Counted from the stretch's first letter, positions 45,490 through 53,462 are shown. The stretch: DNA of 60,797 nt from Azonexus hydrophilus (GCF_905120355.1 NZ_CAJHOB010000016.1:1-60797); one strand, 5' to 3'. Made by a program: numbers and translations. Notes: generated from the sequence alone by a model not told the origin.

Positions 45490-45867
45490 ATGAAGCCCAC
45501 TTCGACCGAGCCGCAAGCCATGCTGCTGCGTCCCCGCGTATACATCGGGGAATCGATTGACATCGGCCCCGGAAAGATCGACCTGCTGCGGCAAGTCGCT
45601 GCCGGTCGTTCGATCAGTGCCGCAGCGCGGGCCATGGGAATGTCCTACAAACGAGCCTGGCTGCTGATCGATACGCTCAACCAGGGATTCGGCAACCCCG
45701 TCGTCGAGACCTCGGCGGGAGGCAGGGGCGGCGGCGGCGCAGCCCTCACACCGCTGGGCGAAGCGCTCGTGGCGCATTTCACGGCGCTGGAAAAGAAACT
45801 AAACCGGGCGGCCCAGGCGGAACTTGCGGCACTGCGCGAACTGGTTTCCGGCATTTCCGGCAAGTGA
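45490..45867 (+). CDS. modE: ModE-type regulator, DNA-binding domain only
   Basis: The 125-residue protein contains the ModE N-terminal winged HTH: RVYIGESIDIGPGKIDLLRQV, ISAAARAMGMSYKRAWLLIDTLN, and the wing VVETSAGGRGGGGAALTPLGEAL. The two Mop/TOBE domains that bind molybdate in E. coli ModE (262 residues) are missing, as in short ModE-like proteins of other bacteria. How it senses molybdenum, if it does, is therefore unclear. It lies between narL and the TonB receptor operon, which strongly suggests the operon is a molybdenum-regulated target. Confidence 0.9.
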   Translation: MKPTSTEPQAMLLRPRVYIGESIDIGPGKIDLLRQVAAGRSISAAARAMGMSYKRAWLLIDTLNQGFGNPVVETSAGGRGGGGAALTPLGEALVAHFTALEKKLNRAAQAELAALRELVSGISGK

Positions 45868-45955
45868 GGCAGGCGGTCAGCCGCTGATCGCCCGGACCGG
45901 TCGATACCGGGCGCGCCGATAAAAATTCAGTTTTCGTATCATGTCGACATGGTTC

Positions 45956-45984
45956 TTGACAGAGAGCGTTATGGCATTTATGTT
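45956..45984 (+). promoter_or_regulatory. Sigma-70 promoter of the TonB receptor operon
   Basis: TTGACA (45956-45961), a 17-base spacer and TATGTT (45979-45984) form a strong promoter candidate 55 bases before the receptor ATG. The spacer contains GCGTTATGGC, which has a partial ModE half-site look, but no matching second arm is present. Upstream, CCGGTCGATACCGG (45897-45910) is a perfect palindrome of unknown role. Confidence 0.6.
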
Positions 45985-46009
45985 ACAGCGAGCATCAATT
46001 ATTTTATTC

Positions 46010-46023
46010 TTAATATAAATCAA
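46010..46023. promoter_or_regulatory. FNR/ANR-like site before the TonB receptor
   Basis: TTAATATAAATCAA agrees with the TTGATNNNNATCAA consensus at 9 of 10 defined positions. It ends 16 bases before the receptor start codon and lies downstream of the predicted promoter, so it would fit roadblock repression better than activation. AT-rich context makes a chance match plausible. Confidence 0.35.
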
Positions 46024-46039
46024 ATTTATCCGGGGTCTC

Positions 46040-48016
46040 ATGAAACGCGTCTCGCTAGGCCTGTTTTTTCTTTCGGTACCGTTTCTTTCGCTCGCCGACG
46101 GCGGCATGTTTGACCTCGGAACCGTCATCGTCATCGGCCAACGACCGCAGCTCGGAGAGGTGGCGTCCGAACAGGTTTCCTCGATCGTGACCCGCGAAGA
46201 CATCCAGACCCACAACCGGGAAACCGTCGGCAACGCGGTCAACCTGCTCTCTGGCGTGGCCGTCTCCACCAACTCCCTCAACGAGCAGACCGTGTTTCTG
46301 CGCGGCTACGATCCGCGCCAGGCACCCTTGTTCATCGACGGCATTCCCGTATATATCCCCTATGACGGCTACGTCGATTTCGGTCGCTTCGGTACCGCTG
46401 ACCTGGCGGCCATCCAGGTTGCCAAGGGCTTCAGTTCCGTGGCCTACGGCCCCAATACCCTGGGTGGCGCCATCAACCTGATCTCGCGCAAGCCGGCAAG
46501 GATCTTCGAGGGTGACGTCAGGGCCGGCTTCGGTCAGGAAGGTAGCCGCCACGCAGAAGCCAACGTTGGCACTAACCAGGGCAAATGGTATCTGCAACTC
46601 GGGGCGTCCACCCGCAGGGCGGACGGCTTCCGTATGTCATCCGATTTCAAGCCCACCGCGACCGAGGATGGCGGGCGCCGCAATAACTCGTACTACAAGG
46701 ATGACAAAGCTTCCCTTAAATTCGGCATCACGCCCGGCGGCAATGACGAATACGCGCTGACCTACATCAAGCAGAACGGCGAAAAGGGCCAGCCGCCCTC
46801 CACCGATCCGGCGTTTGTACGCTACTGGAAATGGCCGCTCTGGGACAAGGAGAGCCTCTACTTCGTCTCGCGTACCGCCCTGGGCGCCCGTGAAACGCTG
46901 AAGCTGCGCCTCTACGTCGACAAGTTCGACAACTCGGTGACCAGCTACACCGACGGCTCCTATACCACCCTCAAGACCAGCGGCTCCGGCAGCATCTCCA
47001 CCGGTCGCAGCATTTACCACGACAAGACCTACGGCGGTGCGGTGGAACTCGAATCCCGGCGCTTCGACGGCCATCTTCTGCGCCTCGTCGCCCAGATGAA
47101 GAACGACCGGCACGAGGAGCGTGACGGCAACGGTGCGCTGGGCGCGGATTTCGAGGACACCCTGCGCTCGTTGTCGATCGAGGACGGTATCTCGCTCGGC
47201 GACAGGACGCTGCTGTCCATCGGTCTGGCGCATCACGAACTCAGACCGGAAAAGGTGTTCAGCAGTGGCGGCAGTTTCACTCTTCCGGACAGCCAGAGCA
47301 CCACCGATGCGCAGATCGGCCTGTTTCACGATCTGAATCTCGACGCACGCCTGTATGCCACCGTGGCGCAGAAGACCCGCCTGCCGACTCTGAAGGATCG
47401 CTACTCGATCCGTCTGGGCCGCTACATCGAGAATCCCGGCATACGGCCCGAGGAGGCCGTCAATTATGAAATCGGATACCAAGGCCGCCTCTGGGGCAAA
47501 GCCCAGGCCGAGGCTGCGCTGTTCTGGAACGATATCAAGGACAAGATCCAGAGTGTCAATCTGAATGGCGCAGCCGATTGCAGCAACGTCAACCAGTGCC
47601 AGATGCAAAACGTCGGCAAGGCCCGCATCAAGGGCGTCGAGCTTGGTCTGAAAATGCCGCTCGGCACACAATGGGAAATCGGCGGCAACGCCACCTGGAT
47701 GGACGTGAAAAACATCAGCGATCCCACCGTCAGGCTCACCGGCATCCCCAAGACCAAGATCCTGCTGCATGCCCTCTGGCGGCCCGTCGCCAGCGTGAAC
47801 CTGGTTGCCTTCGCCGAACGCAACGGCAGCCGCTGGGGATCGAACACGGTCAAGCTGAACGGCTTCACGACGCTCAATCTCAAGGCGGTCTGGCACCTGC
47901 AGGCTCTGGCGGCGGAAATCGGCGTCAATAACGCGACCGACAAGAACTACGAACTGAACGACGGTTTTCCGACCCCGGGGCGGATGTGGTTCGCCAACCT
48001 GAGCTACCGGTTCTGA
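46040..48016 (+). CDS. TonB-dependent outer membrane receptor, probably for a molybdenum/tungsten species
   Basis: The 658-residue protein has a signal peptide (MKRVSLGLFFLSVPFLSLADG), a TonB-box-like FDLGTVIVIG, a plug domain (about residues 40-150: RETVGNAVNLLSGV, TVFLRGYDPRQAPLFIDGIP, GPNTLGGAINLISRKP) and a 22-strand barrel ending in WFANLSYRF with the terminal Phe. The family covers siderophore, cobalamin and metal-chelate receptors. No cobalamin riboswitch leader is present. Following modE and leading an operon that ends in mobA, it most likely imports molybdate, tungstate or a chelate of these, which is inference from context. Confidence 0.9.
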   Translation: MKRVSLGLFFLSVPFLSLADGGMFDLGTVIVIGQRPQLGEVASEQVSSIVTREDIQTHNRETVGNAVNLLSGVAVSTNSLNEQTVFLRGYDPRQAPLFIDGIPVYIPYDGYVDFGRFGTADLAAIQVAKGFSSVAYGPNTLGGAINLISRKPARIFEGDVRAGFGQEGSRHAEANVGTNQGKWYLQLGASTRRADGFRMSSDFKPTATEDGGRRNNSYYKDDKASLKFGITPGGNDEYALTYIKQNGEKGQPPSTDPAFVRYWKWPLWDKESLYFVSRTALGARETLKLRLYVDKFDNSVTSYTDGSYTTLKTSGSGSISTGRSIYHDKTYGGAVELESRRFDGHLLRLVAQMKNDRHEERDGNGALGADFEDTLRSLSIEDGISLGDRTLLSIGLAHHELRPEKVFSSGGSFTLPDSQSTTDAQIGLFHDLNLDARLYATVAQKTRLPTLKDRYSIRLGRYIENPGIRPEEAVNYEIGYQGRLWGKAQAEAALFWNDIKDKIQSVNLNGAADCSNVNQCQMQNVGKARIKGVELGLKMPLGTQWEIGGNATWMDVKNISDPTVRLTGIPKTKILLHALWRPVASVNLVAFAERNGSRWGSNTVKLNGFTTLNLKAVWHLQALAAEIGVNNATDKNYELNDGFPTPGRMWFANLSYRF

Positions 48017-48023
48017 TGCTGCG

Positions 48024-49031
48024 ATGAAACGGCGCGACTTTCTCGCCCTGGCGGCGGCACTTCCCTGGCTGCCCGCTCAAGCGGTCGACGCGCCGGCCAG
48101 GAGCCTCCACATATTCGGAACCCTGCCGGCGCCGGACAAGGTGCGGCGTGTGTTCGCCGCAGGCGCGCCGGCGGCCGTTCTCGTCTATGCGGTGGCACCG
48201 GACAAGCTGATGGGCTGGCCGTGGCTGATGTCGAACGAGGCGCATGCGCTGCTTGCGCCGGGACGGCGCGAACTGCCGATGCTCGGTCGCCTGGCCGGGC
48301 GCGGCAGCACCATGCCGCTGGAAAAACTCGTCGCCCTGAAGCCCGACATCGTCATCAATGCCGGCACGCTGGATGCGACCCACCTCTCCACCGCCGAACG
48401 CACGCACCGGCAAACCGGCATCCCCTACCTGCTCATCGATGGCCGGCTGGCCGACAGCGCCCGCCAGCTGCGCGACTGTGGCCGCCTGCTCGGAGCCGCC
48501 GAGCGCGGCGAACAACTCGCGCGTCATGCCGAGGCGACGCTGCTCGCCTGCCGCGACCTCCGTCCACAGGGCCAACCGCAAGTGTATCTGGCACGCGGCG
48601 CCGACGGCCTGGAAACGGCGCTGCCCGGTTCGCTCAACGGCGAGTGCATCGAAGCTGCCTGCGCCGTCAATGCCGCCGCAGGCAGCGGCGGTCTGGCGCG
48701 GGTGTCGCGCGAACAACTGCTGGCCTGGGCGCCGGATGTCATCGTCACGCAGTATCCGGAGTTCTTCGCACTGGCGCGGCAGGATGCCTTCTGGCAGCGG
48801 CTGCCGGCCGTGAAAAGAGGACACCTCGCGCTCGCGCCGAGCCAGCCCTTCGGCTGGCTCGACGGCCCAGTCGGCATAAACCGGCTGATCGGCGTGCGCT
48901 GGCTGTTCGAACGTCTGCACGGCGATACCGCGAGATCTGACTGGACCGACCATGCGCAGGCGTTCCATCGCCTGTTCTACGGCCATGCGCCGTCACGGGA
49001 GGATCTGTTTCGCATGGCGGGACTGGCATGA
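48024..49031 (+). CDS. Periplasmic metal-chelate binding protein of the ABC importer
   Basis: The 335-residue protein begins MKRRDFLALAAALPWLPAQA, a Tat-type signal. The mature part is a class III (BtuF/FhuD-like) binding protein: LHIFGTLPAPDKVRRVFAAGA, LVALKPDIVINAGTLD, LLAWAPDVIVTQYPEFF and FGWLDGPVGINRLIGVRWLF. The last motif recurs in binding proteins of unassigned metal ABC systems. A Tat signal on this fold is notable, as most relatives use Sec. It starts 8 bases after the receptor gene and overlaps the permease by four bases. Confidence 0.88.
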   Translation: MKRRDFLALAAALPWLPAQAVDAPARSLHIFGTLPAPDKVRRVFAAGAPAAVLVYAVAPDKLMGWPWLMSNEAHALLAPGRRELPMLGRLAGRGSTMPLEKLVALKPDIVINAGTLDATHLSTAERTHRQTGIPYLLIDGRLADSARQLRDCGRLLGAAERGEQLARHAEATLLACRDLRPQGQPQVYLARGADGLETALPGSLNGECIEAACAVNAAAGSGGLARVSREQLLAWAPDVIVTQYPEFFALARQDAFWQRLPAVKRGHLALAPSQPFGWLDGPVGINRLIGVRWLFERLHGDTARSDWTDHAQAFHRLFYGHAPSREDLFRMAGLA

Positions 49032-50032
49032 AACTGGCCCGCTGGCCTGCCGGGCCACGCCTCCTTGTCCTGTCGGTACCAACGCTTGCGGCGCTGCTGG
49101 CAGCGTTCACCTTCGGCCCCTATTCGCTGACGCCGGGAGAGGTGCTCGCCGCGCTGCTGGCCGGCCCGGCGGCGACGGGTGACGCTGCCACGGTGGTGTG
49201 GAACCTGCGCCTGCCGCGCATCGCCGCCGGGCTGCTGGTGGGCATGGCACTCGCCGCCGCCGGCGCGGCCTATCAGGGCATGTTCCGCAATCCGCTGGCC
49301 TCGCCGGACATCCTCGGCGTCTCCGCCGGCGCCGGGCTTGGCGCATCGCTCGCCATCCTTTATGGACTGCCGCTTGCCGCCGTGCAGGGGGCCGCCTTCT
49401 GCGGCGGCCTGCTCGCAGTCGGCAGCGTCTATTTCGTCGCCGGTCGGGTACGACGTCACGACCCGGTGCTGATCCTGGTGCTGGCCGGCGTTGCGGTGGG
49501 CACCCTGTTCGGGGCCGGGATCTCGCTGGTGAAAGTACTGGCCGACCCGAGCGCGCAACTGCCGAGCATCACTTTCTGGCTTCTGGGCGGACTGAACGCC
49601 GCAGCCCCGACCGACCTGGCGTTGGCAGCCCCCCTGGTCGCGATCGGTCTCGTGCCCATGCTGCTGCTGCGCTGGCAAGTCAACCTGCTCGCCCTCTCCG
49701 ACGAGGAAGCCGCCGCCATGGGCGTAAACGTGACGCGCCTGCGGCTGGTGCTGATCTCCTCCGCGACGCTGATAGCGGCGACCGCCGTGTCCATCGCCGG
49801 CATCATTGGCTGGGTCGGCCTAGTGGTGCCGCACGCGGCGCGGCTGTTGGTCGGACCGGAGTTCTCACGGCTGCTGCCAGCCGTGCTTCTGCTGGGCGGC
49901 GGTTTCCTCGTCGCCGCCGACACGCTGGCGCGTTCGGTAACCGTCATTGAGTTGCCACTCGGCATCCTGACGGCATTCGTCGGCGCTCCAGTATTCCTGT
50001 GGCTGTTGGCAAGGACAGGCAGGCGAGGATGA
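49028..50032 (+). CDS. FecCD-family ABC permease
   Basis: The 334-residue protein has nine or ten membrane helices and the FecCD/BtuC pattern: LRLPRIAAGLLVGMALAAAG, AYQGMFRNPLASPDILGVSAGAG, LLALSDEEAAAMGVNV (the coupling region to the ATPase) and GIIGWVGLVVPHAARLLVG. It forms the homodimeric inner membrane channel of a type II importer such as BtuCD or the Haemophilus molybdate/tungstate transporter MolBC. Starts with ATGA on the binding protein stop and ends with ATGA onto a small ORF. Confidence 0.94.
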   Translation: MKLARWPAGPRLLVLSVPTLAALLAAFTFGPYSLTPGEVLAALLAGPAATGDAATVVWNLRLPRIAAGLLVGMALAAAGAAYQGMFRNPLASPDILGVSAGAGLGASLAILYGLPLAAVQGAAFCGGLLAVGSVYFVAGRVRRHDPVLILVLAGVAVGTLFGAGISLVKVLADPSAQLPSITFWLLGGLNAAAPTDLALAAPLVAIGLVPMLLLRWQVNLLALSDEEAAAMGVNVTRLRLVLISSATLIAATAVSIAGIIGWVGLVVPHAARLLVGPEFSRLLPAVLLLGGGFLVAADTLARSVTVIELPLGILTAFVGAPVFLWLLARTGRRG

Positions 50033-50178
50033 GAACAGGCACGGTTCAGGAAGATTTGATTGCTGCTGCCGGGGAAGCCGACATGTCGATTGTGAACAGC
50101 ACGGCCCCAATCACCACCGGCACTACGCTCATCAACGGCCCCCTGGACAGCCCGTCCACGTGCGGGGAAAGACCGTGA
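50029..50178 (+). CDS. 49-residue ORF coupled to permease and ATPase genes
   Basis: The ORF starts at ATG 50029, overlapping the permease stop (ATGA), and its TGA (50176-50178) overlaps the ATPase GTG start (GTGA). It encodes 49 residues, including MSIVNSTAPITTGTTLINGP near the middle. The segment TTGTTLINGPLDS recalls the C-terminal 'G-T-T-L-N-G' region of DUF364/PF04016 putative heavy-metal chelatase proteins, often encoded next to FecCD transporters. That is a recollection, not a search result. It is either a real small protein or the shortened remnant of such a gene that keeps the reading relay intact. Confidence 0.5.
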   Translation: MRTGTVQEDLIAAAGEADMSIVNSTAPITTGTTLINGPLDSPSTCGERP

Positions 50179-50930
50179 TTGCCCTGGAGGCACGCGGTTT
50201 GGCCATCGGCTATCGCCACCATACGGTAGGCGAGGAGATCGACCTGACGCTCGCCAACGGGGAGGTTCTGTGCCTGCTCGGTCCGAACGGCAGCGGCAAG
50301 ACCACTCTATTCCGAACACTGCTCGGCATTCTGCCCGCTTTGCGCGGCGAGGTGCGGGTCGCCGGGCGGCGGATCGGCGAATGGCACAGGAGGTATCTGG
50401 CGCACCAGCTGGCCTACGTCCCACAGAGCCATGCCGGCCTGTTCGCCTTTACCGTCGAGGAGGTGGTTCTGATGGGGCGGACGGTGCGCATCGACCGCTT
50501 CGCCACCCCCTCGGCCCGCGACCGGGAAGTCGCACACCAAGCCCTCGACGCGCTCGGCATCGGTCCTCTGGCAGAGCGCGTCTATACGGAAATTTCGGGC
50601 GGCGAGCGGCAACTGGCGCTGATCGCCCGGGCGCTGGCGCAGGAGGCGACCATCCTGATCCTCGACGAACCGACCGCCAACCTCGATTTCGGCAACCAGT
50701 TGCGGGTGCTGGAACATATCGAGGGCCTCAAGACCCGGGGGCTCGCCGTCCTCATGTCCACCCATCAGCCCGAACACGCGCTGCGCGTGGCCGACCGCAT
50801 CGCCTTTCTGAGAACGGGCCGCATCGTTGCTCAGGGCGGGCGCAATATCGCCAGCGCGCGGAGCCTCGCCGATCTGTACGGTGTCGACGAGCGACTGGTG
50901 GCTACAAGCCTGCCCCAGAGCGTGTCATGA
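50175..50930 (+). CDS. ABC importer ATPase (FepC/BtuD type)
   Basis: The 251-residue protein is taken from GTG 50175 (VIALEARGLAIGYRH), with GGGGAAAG as ribosome site; a GTG at 50160 would add five residues. It has Walker A LGPNGSGKTTL, Q-loop YVPQSH, signature ISGGERQLALIARAL, Walker B ILILDEPTANLDFG and the H-loop in MSTHQPEHAL. It powers the FecCD permease. Stop overlaps the NTPase start (ATGA). Confidence 0.95.
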   Translation: MIALEARGLAIGYRHHTVGEEIDLTLANGEVLCLLGPNGSGKTTLFRTLLGILPALRGEVRVAGRRIGEWHRRYLAHQLAYVPQSHAGLFAFTVEEVVLMGRTVRIDRFATPSARDREVAHQALDALGIGPLAERVYTEISGGERQLALIARALAQEATILILDEPTANLDFGNQLRVLEHIEGLKTRGLAVLMSTHQPEHALRVADRIAFLRTGRIVAQGGRNIASARSLADLYGVDERLVATSLPQSVS

Positions 50931-51469
50931 GTCCGTTCATGCTCACGCCGCATGCCGCACTCGATCGCTGCCGAGAAGGCGGCACGAGGCAACTCGTCCT
51001 CCTTTCGGGCGAACGCGGAGCCGGCAAGACCACTTGGTGTCGAAGCCTGGCCGACCTGGCGCAGGAGCAGGGCCTGATAGTCGCTGGGCTGGCATCACCG
51101 GCGGTTTTTTGCGATGGCCGCAAGACGGCCATCGACCTGCTGGATCTGAGCTGCGGCGAGACCCGCCGGCTGGCCGAACGCGCCGGCTTCGGCACACTGG
51201 AAACCGCTGGATTGGGGTGGCGTTTCGATCCGGCGACCCTGGCCTGGGGAAACGCTCTGATCAAGAGCGCAGGCGCATGCGATCTACTGATGATCGATGA
51301 AATGGGACCGCTGGAATTCTCGGGCCGGGACGGTTTCACCGCCGGCTTCGCCGTCATCGATGCATGCCGCTATCGCCTGGCCGTGATCGTCGTGCGACCA
51401 AAACTCATGCCGATCGCACTGCAAAACTGGCCGCAGGCACAAATCGTTGAACCGACCGACACCGTATGA
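50927..51469 (+). CDS. P-loop nucleoside triphosphatase (NTPase_1/DUF2478-like)
   Basis: The 180-residue protein starts at ATG 50927 (MSPFMLTPHAALDRCREGG). Walker A is SGERGAGKTTW and Walker B LLMIDEMGPLEFSGRDGF. The DEMGPLE motif belongs to the THEP1/NTPase_1 and DUF2478 group; DUF2478-type proteins occur beside molybdenum transport genes. It has no membrane segment or sensor domain. Being coupled between the importer ATPase and mobA (ATGA at both ends), it may help deliver or sort the imported oxyanion into the cofactor pathway; the true reaction is unknown. Confidence 0.8.
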   Translation: MSPFMLTPHAALDRCREGGTRQLVLLSGERGAGKTTWCRSLADLAQEQGLIVAGLASPAVFCDGRKTAIDLLDLSCGETRRLAERAGFGTLETAGLGWRFDPATLAWGNALIKSAGACDLLMIDEMGPLEFSGRDGFTAGFAVIDACRYRLAVIVVRPKLMPIALQNWPQAQIVEPTDTV

Positions 51470-52110
51470 GTGAACACCGTGGGAACCATGCAATGACAAC
51501 GGATACCCACATCCACAACACTATCAGAGACAGCACCAGCGCCGTCATTCTGGCGGGCGGCCAAGCCCGGCGCATGGGCGGCGTGGACAAAGGCTTGCAA
51601 CTGCTGGCGGGGCGACCACTCATTGCACACACGCTGGCCCGCCTGGCGCCGCAGGTCGGCCCTATCGTCATCAGCGCCAACCGCTGTCTGCCTGAGTACA
51701 TGGCTTACGGTCATCCAGTGTTGCCGGACGCATTGCCTGGTTTTATCGGTCCTTTGGCCGGTCTGCACGCCGCTTTGTGTGCTACCGGTACGCCTTATCT
51801 AGCCTGCCTGCCCTGCGATTCACCTTATTTTCCGATGGATCTGATTGCTCGTTTGTTCTCGGCGCTGACGGATCAGGACGCCGAGGTCGCCGTCATCCGC
51901 CAAGGCGAGCGCGTGCACCCTGTGTTCAGTCTATACCGGCGCAGCGTTCTGCCACAGCTAACGGCTTATCTTGAGCGCGGCGAGCGACGTTTCATGACCT
52001 GGTTGCAGGAAATCGACAGTGTTTATGTTGACCTCCCGGTCGATACAACTGAATTTGCCAATTTCAACACACTTGACGAGCTGCAACGTGCCTCATCCAT
52101 TTCAACCTGA
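51466..52110 (+). CDS. mobA: Molybdenum cofactor guanylyltransferase
   Basis: The 214-residue protein begins MSEHRGNHAMTTD and has the MobA GTP-binding start SAVILAGGQARRMGGVDKGLQ, followed by ISANRCLPEY, LPGFIGPLAGLHAAL and the metal-binding LPCDSPYFP. It joins GMP to molybdenum cofactor, giving bis-MGD for enzymes such as NapA. The last ~10 residues and the 3' flank grade into a region of gene debris. Start overlaps the NTPase stop by four bases, so it is the last member of the uptake operon. Confidence 0.95.
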   Translation: MSEHRGNHAMTTDTHIHNTIRDSTSAVILAGGQARRMGGVDKGLQLLAGRPLIAHTLARLAPQVGPIVISANRCLPEYMAYGHPVLPDALPGFIGPLAGLHAALCATGTPYLACLPCDSPYFPMDLIARLFSALTDQDAEVAVIRQGERVHPVFSLYRRSVLPQLTAYLERGERRFMTWLQEIDSVYVDLPVDTTEFANFNTLDELQRASSIST

Positions 52111-52124
52111 GCTCTGCCATACCT

Positions 52125-52220
52125 TGCTATTCCTGCATCCTGTTCGACCTCAACGACACCCTAATCGAAACTTTCAAGCAAGCTACGACTCCACCAGCTA
52201 TCAGGCCAGCGCACCACTGA
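52125..52220 (+). pseudogene. Possible remnant of a HAD phosphatase N-terminus
   Basis: Directly after mobA a short frame reads CYSCILFDLNDTLIETFKQ. FDLNDTLIET resembles the DxDGTL motif I of haloacid dehalogenase phosphatases (usual form FDLDGTLIDT). There is no start codon for it, the second Asp of the motif is Asn, and the frame ends at TGA 52218-52220 where the trkH-like debris begins. It may be the stub of a HAD gene cut off by the rearrangement. Short and uncertain. Confidence 0.35.
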
Positions 52221-52315
52221 CGGTATTGTTTCCCATATTCGCCTTCGCTTTCGTCTACATGAATCTCTCGTTGTCCTCACCCCAGCTTTCTGGCGGAAGT
52301 GACCGATCAGCAATA
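52211..52315 (+). pseudogene. Decayed duplicate of the trkH 3' end
   Basis: Two blocks match trkH. 52211-52261 corresponds to 37071-37121 (43 of 51 bases, the last 21 identical; encodes APLTVLF and AFAFVYM). 52267-52315 corresponds to 37329-37377 (45 of 49 bases; encodes LVVLTPAFWRK and stop, plus 13 bases past the stop). About 207 bases of trkH are missing between them and the two blocks are out of frame. In the second block the three coding differences are all third-position and synonymous, so the copies diverged while under selection and one came from a related lineage. Confidence 0.88.
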
Positions 52316-52358
52316 AAGACGGATAATCCCCCTCTTTCGACTTTTGGCGGAGTAGACC

Positions 52359-53426
52359 GTGAGCCGACCCAAGAATGATGCCTTCCTGCGTGCGCTGTTG
52401 AAGGAACCCACCGACTTTACCCCGCTGTGGATGATGCGCCAGGCCGGGCGCTATCTGCCCGAGTACTGCGCCACCCGCAAACGGGCAGGCAATTTCCTCA
52501 ACCTGTGCAAATCGCCGTCCATGGCCTGCGAAGTGACTTTGCAACCACTCGCCCGCTACGATCTTGACGCCGCCATCCTCTTTTCCGACATCCTCACCGT
52601 CCCCGACGCGATGGGCCTGGGCCTGTATTTTGCCGAAGGCGAAGGCCCAAAATTCGAGCGGCCGCTGCGCGAGGAATGGGCCATCAACAGCCTGAGCGCC
52701 CCCGATCCCTACGATCATCTCGGCTATGTCATGGATGCCGTCAGCGAAATTCGCCGGGCCCTGAACAATTCGGTACCGCTGATCGGCTTTTCCGGCAGCC
52801 CTTACACCCTTGCCTGTTACATGATCGAAGGCCAAGGCTCCTCCGATTTCCGCCACATCAAGGGCATGCTCTACAGCCGTCCTGATCTGCTGCACAAGAT
52901 CCTCGATGTCACCACGCAGGCGGTCATCAGCTACCTCAACGCCCAGATCGATTCCGGCGCCCAGGCCGTGATGATTTTCGATACCTGGGGCGGATCCCTG
53001 TCGGCTTCGGCCTACAAGGAATTCTCACTGGCTTACATGCAGCGCATCGTGGCCGGTCTGAAGAAAGAAAAGGACGGGCAGCGCATCCCCAACATCGTGT
53101 TCACCAAGAATGGTGGCCTGTGGCTGGAGGACATTGCAGCCATCGGCTGCGACGGTGTCGGCCTCGACTGGGGCATTGATATTGGCAGCGCGCGCCGCCG
53201 GGTGGGCGACAAAGTTGCCCTGCAAGGCAACATCGATCCCAACGTGTTGTTCGGCACGCCGGAAACCATCGCCGCTGAAGCAAAAAAAGTGCTCGACAGC
53301 TTCGGTCCGGGCAATACCGGCCATGTATTCAATCTCGGCCATGGCATTTCGCAGTACACCCCGCCGGAAAACGTCACCGTGCTGGTCGAAACCGTCCATG
53401 CCCATAGCCGGACGCTGCGTAAGTAA
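52359..53426 (+). CDS. hemE: Uroporphyrinogen decarboxylase
   Basis: The 355-residue protein starts at GTG 52359 ([17 protein letters not shown]). It has [15 protein letters not shown] (signature 1 with substrate-binding Arg), [41 protein letters not shown] and the C-terminal [15 protein letters not shown]. It converts uroporphyrinogen III to coproporphyrinogen III in heme synthesis. It probably followed trkH before the nap-molybdenum block arrived, because a piece of trkH lies 44 bases upstream. Confidence 0.97.
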   Translation: MSRPKNDAFLRALLKEPTDFTPLWMMRQAGRYLPEYCATRKRAGNFLNLCKSPSMACEVTLQPLARYDLDAAILFSDILTVPDAMGLGLYFAEGEGPKFERPLREEWAINSLSAPDPYDHLGYVMDAVSEIRRALNNSVPLIGFSGSPYTLACYMIEGQGSSDFRHIKGMLYSRPDLLHKILDVTTQAVISYLNAQIDSGAQAVMIFDTWGGSLSASAYKEFSLAYMQRIVAGLKKEKDGQRIPNIVFTKNGGLWLEDIAAIGCDGVGLDWGIDIGSARRRVGDKVALQGNIDPNVLFGTPETIAAEAKKVLDSFGPGNTGHVFNLGHGISQYTPPENVTVLVETVHAHSRTLRK

Positions 53427-53453
53427 GGACTAACTGAAGTGCCGGGGCTTGAC

Positions 53454-53462
53454 TTATGCACA
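53454..53462 (+). promoter_or_regulatory. DnaA box
   Basis: TTATGCACA matches the TTATNCACA DnaA-box consensus exactly, 28 bases after the hemE stop, in context ACTTATGCACAAG. The 53463-53631 stretch that follows is AT-rich (notably 53530-53590) and has no gene. Confidence 0.6.

Noticed and set aside
45868..46039. Cobalamin or Moco riboswitch, or full ModE box, before the TonB receptor
   Set aside because: The leader after the predicted promoter is only about 50 bases and AT-rich, too short for these riboswitches; GCGTTAT in the promoter spacer has no matching inverted arm.
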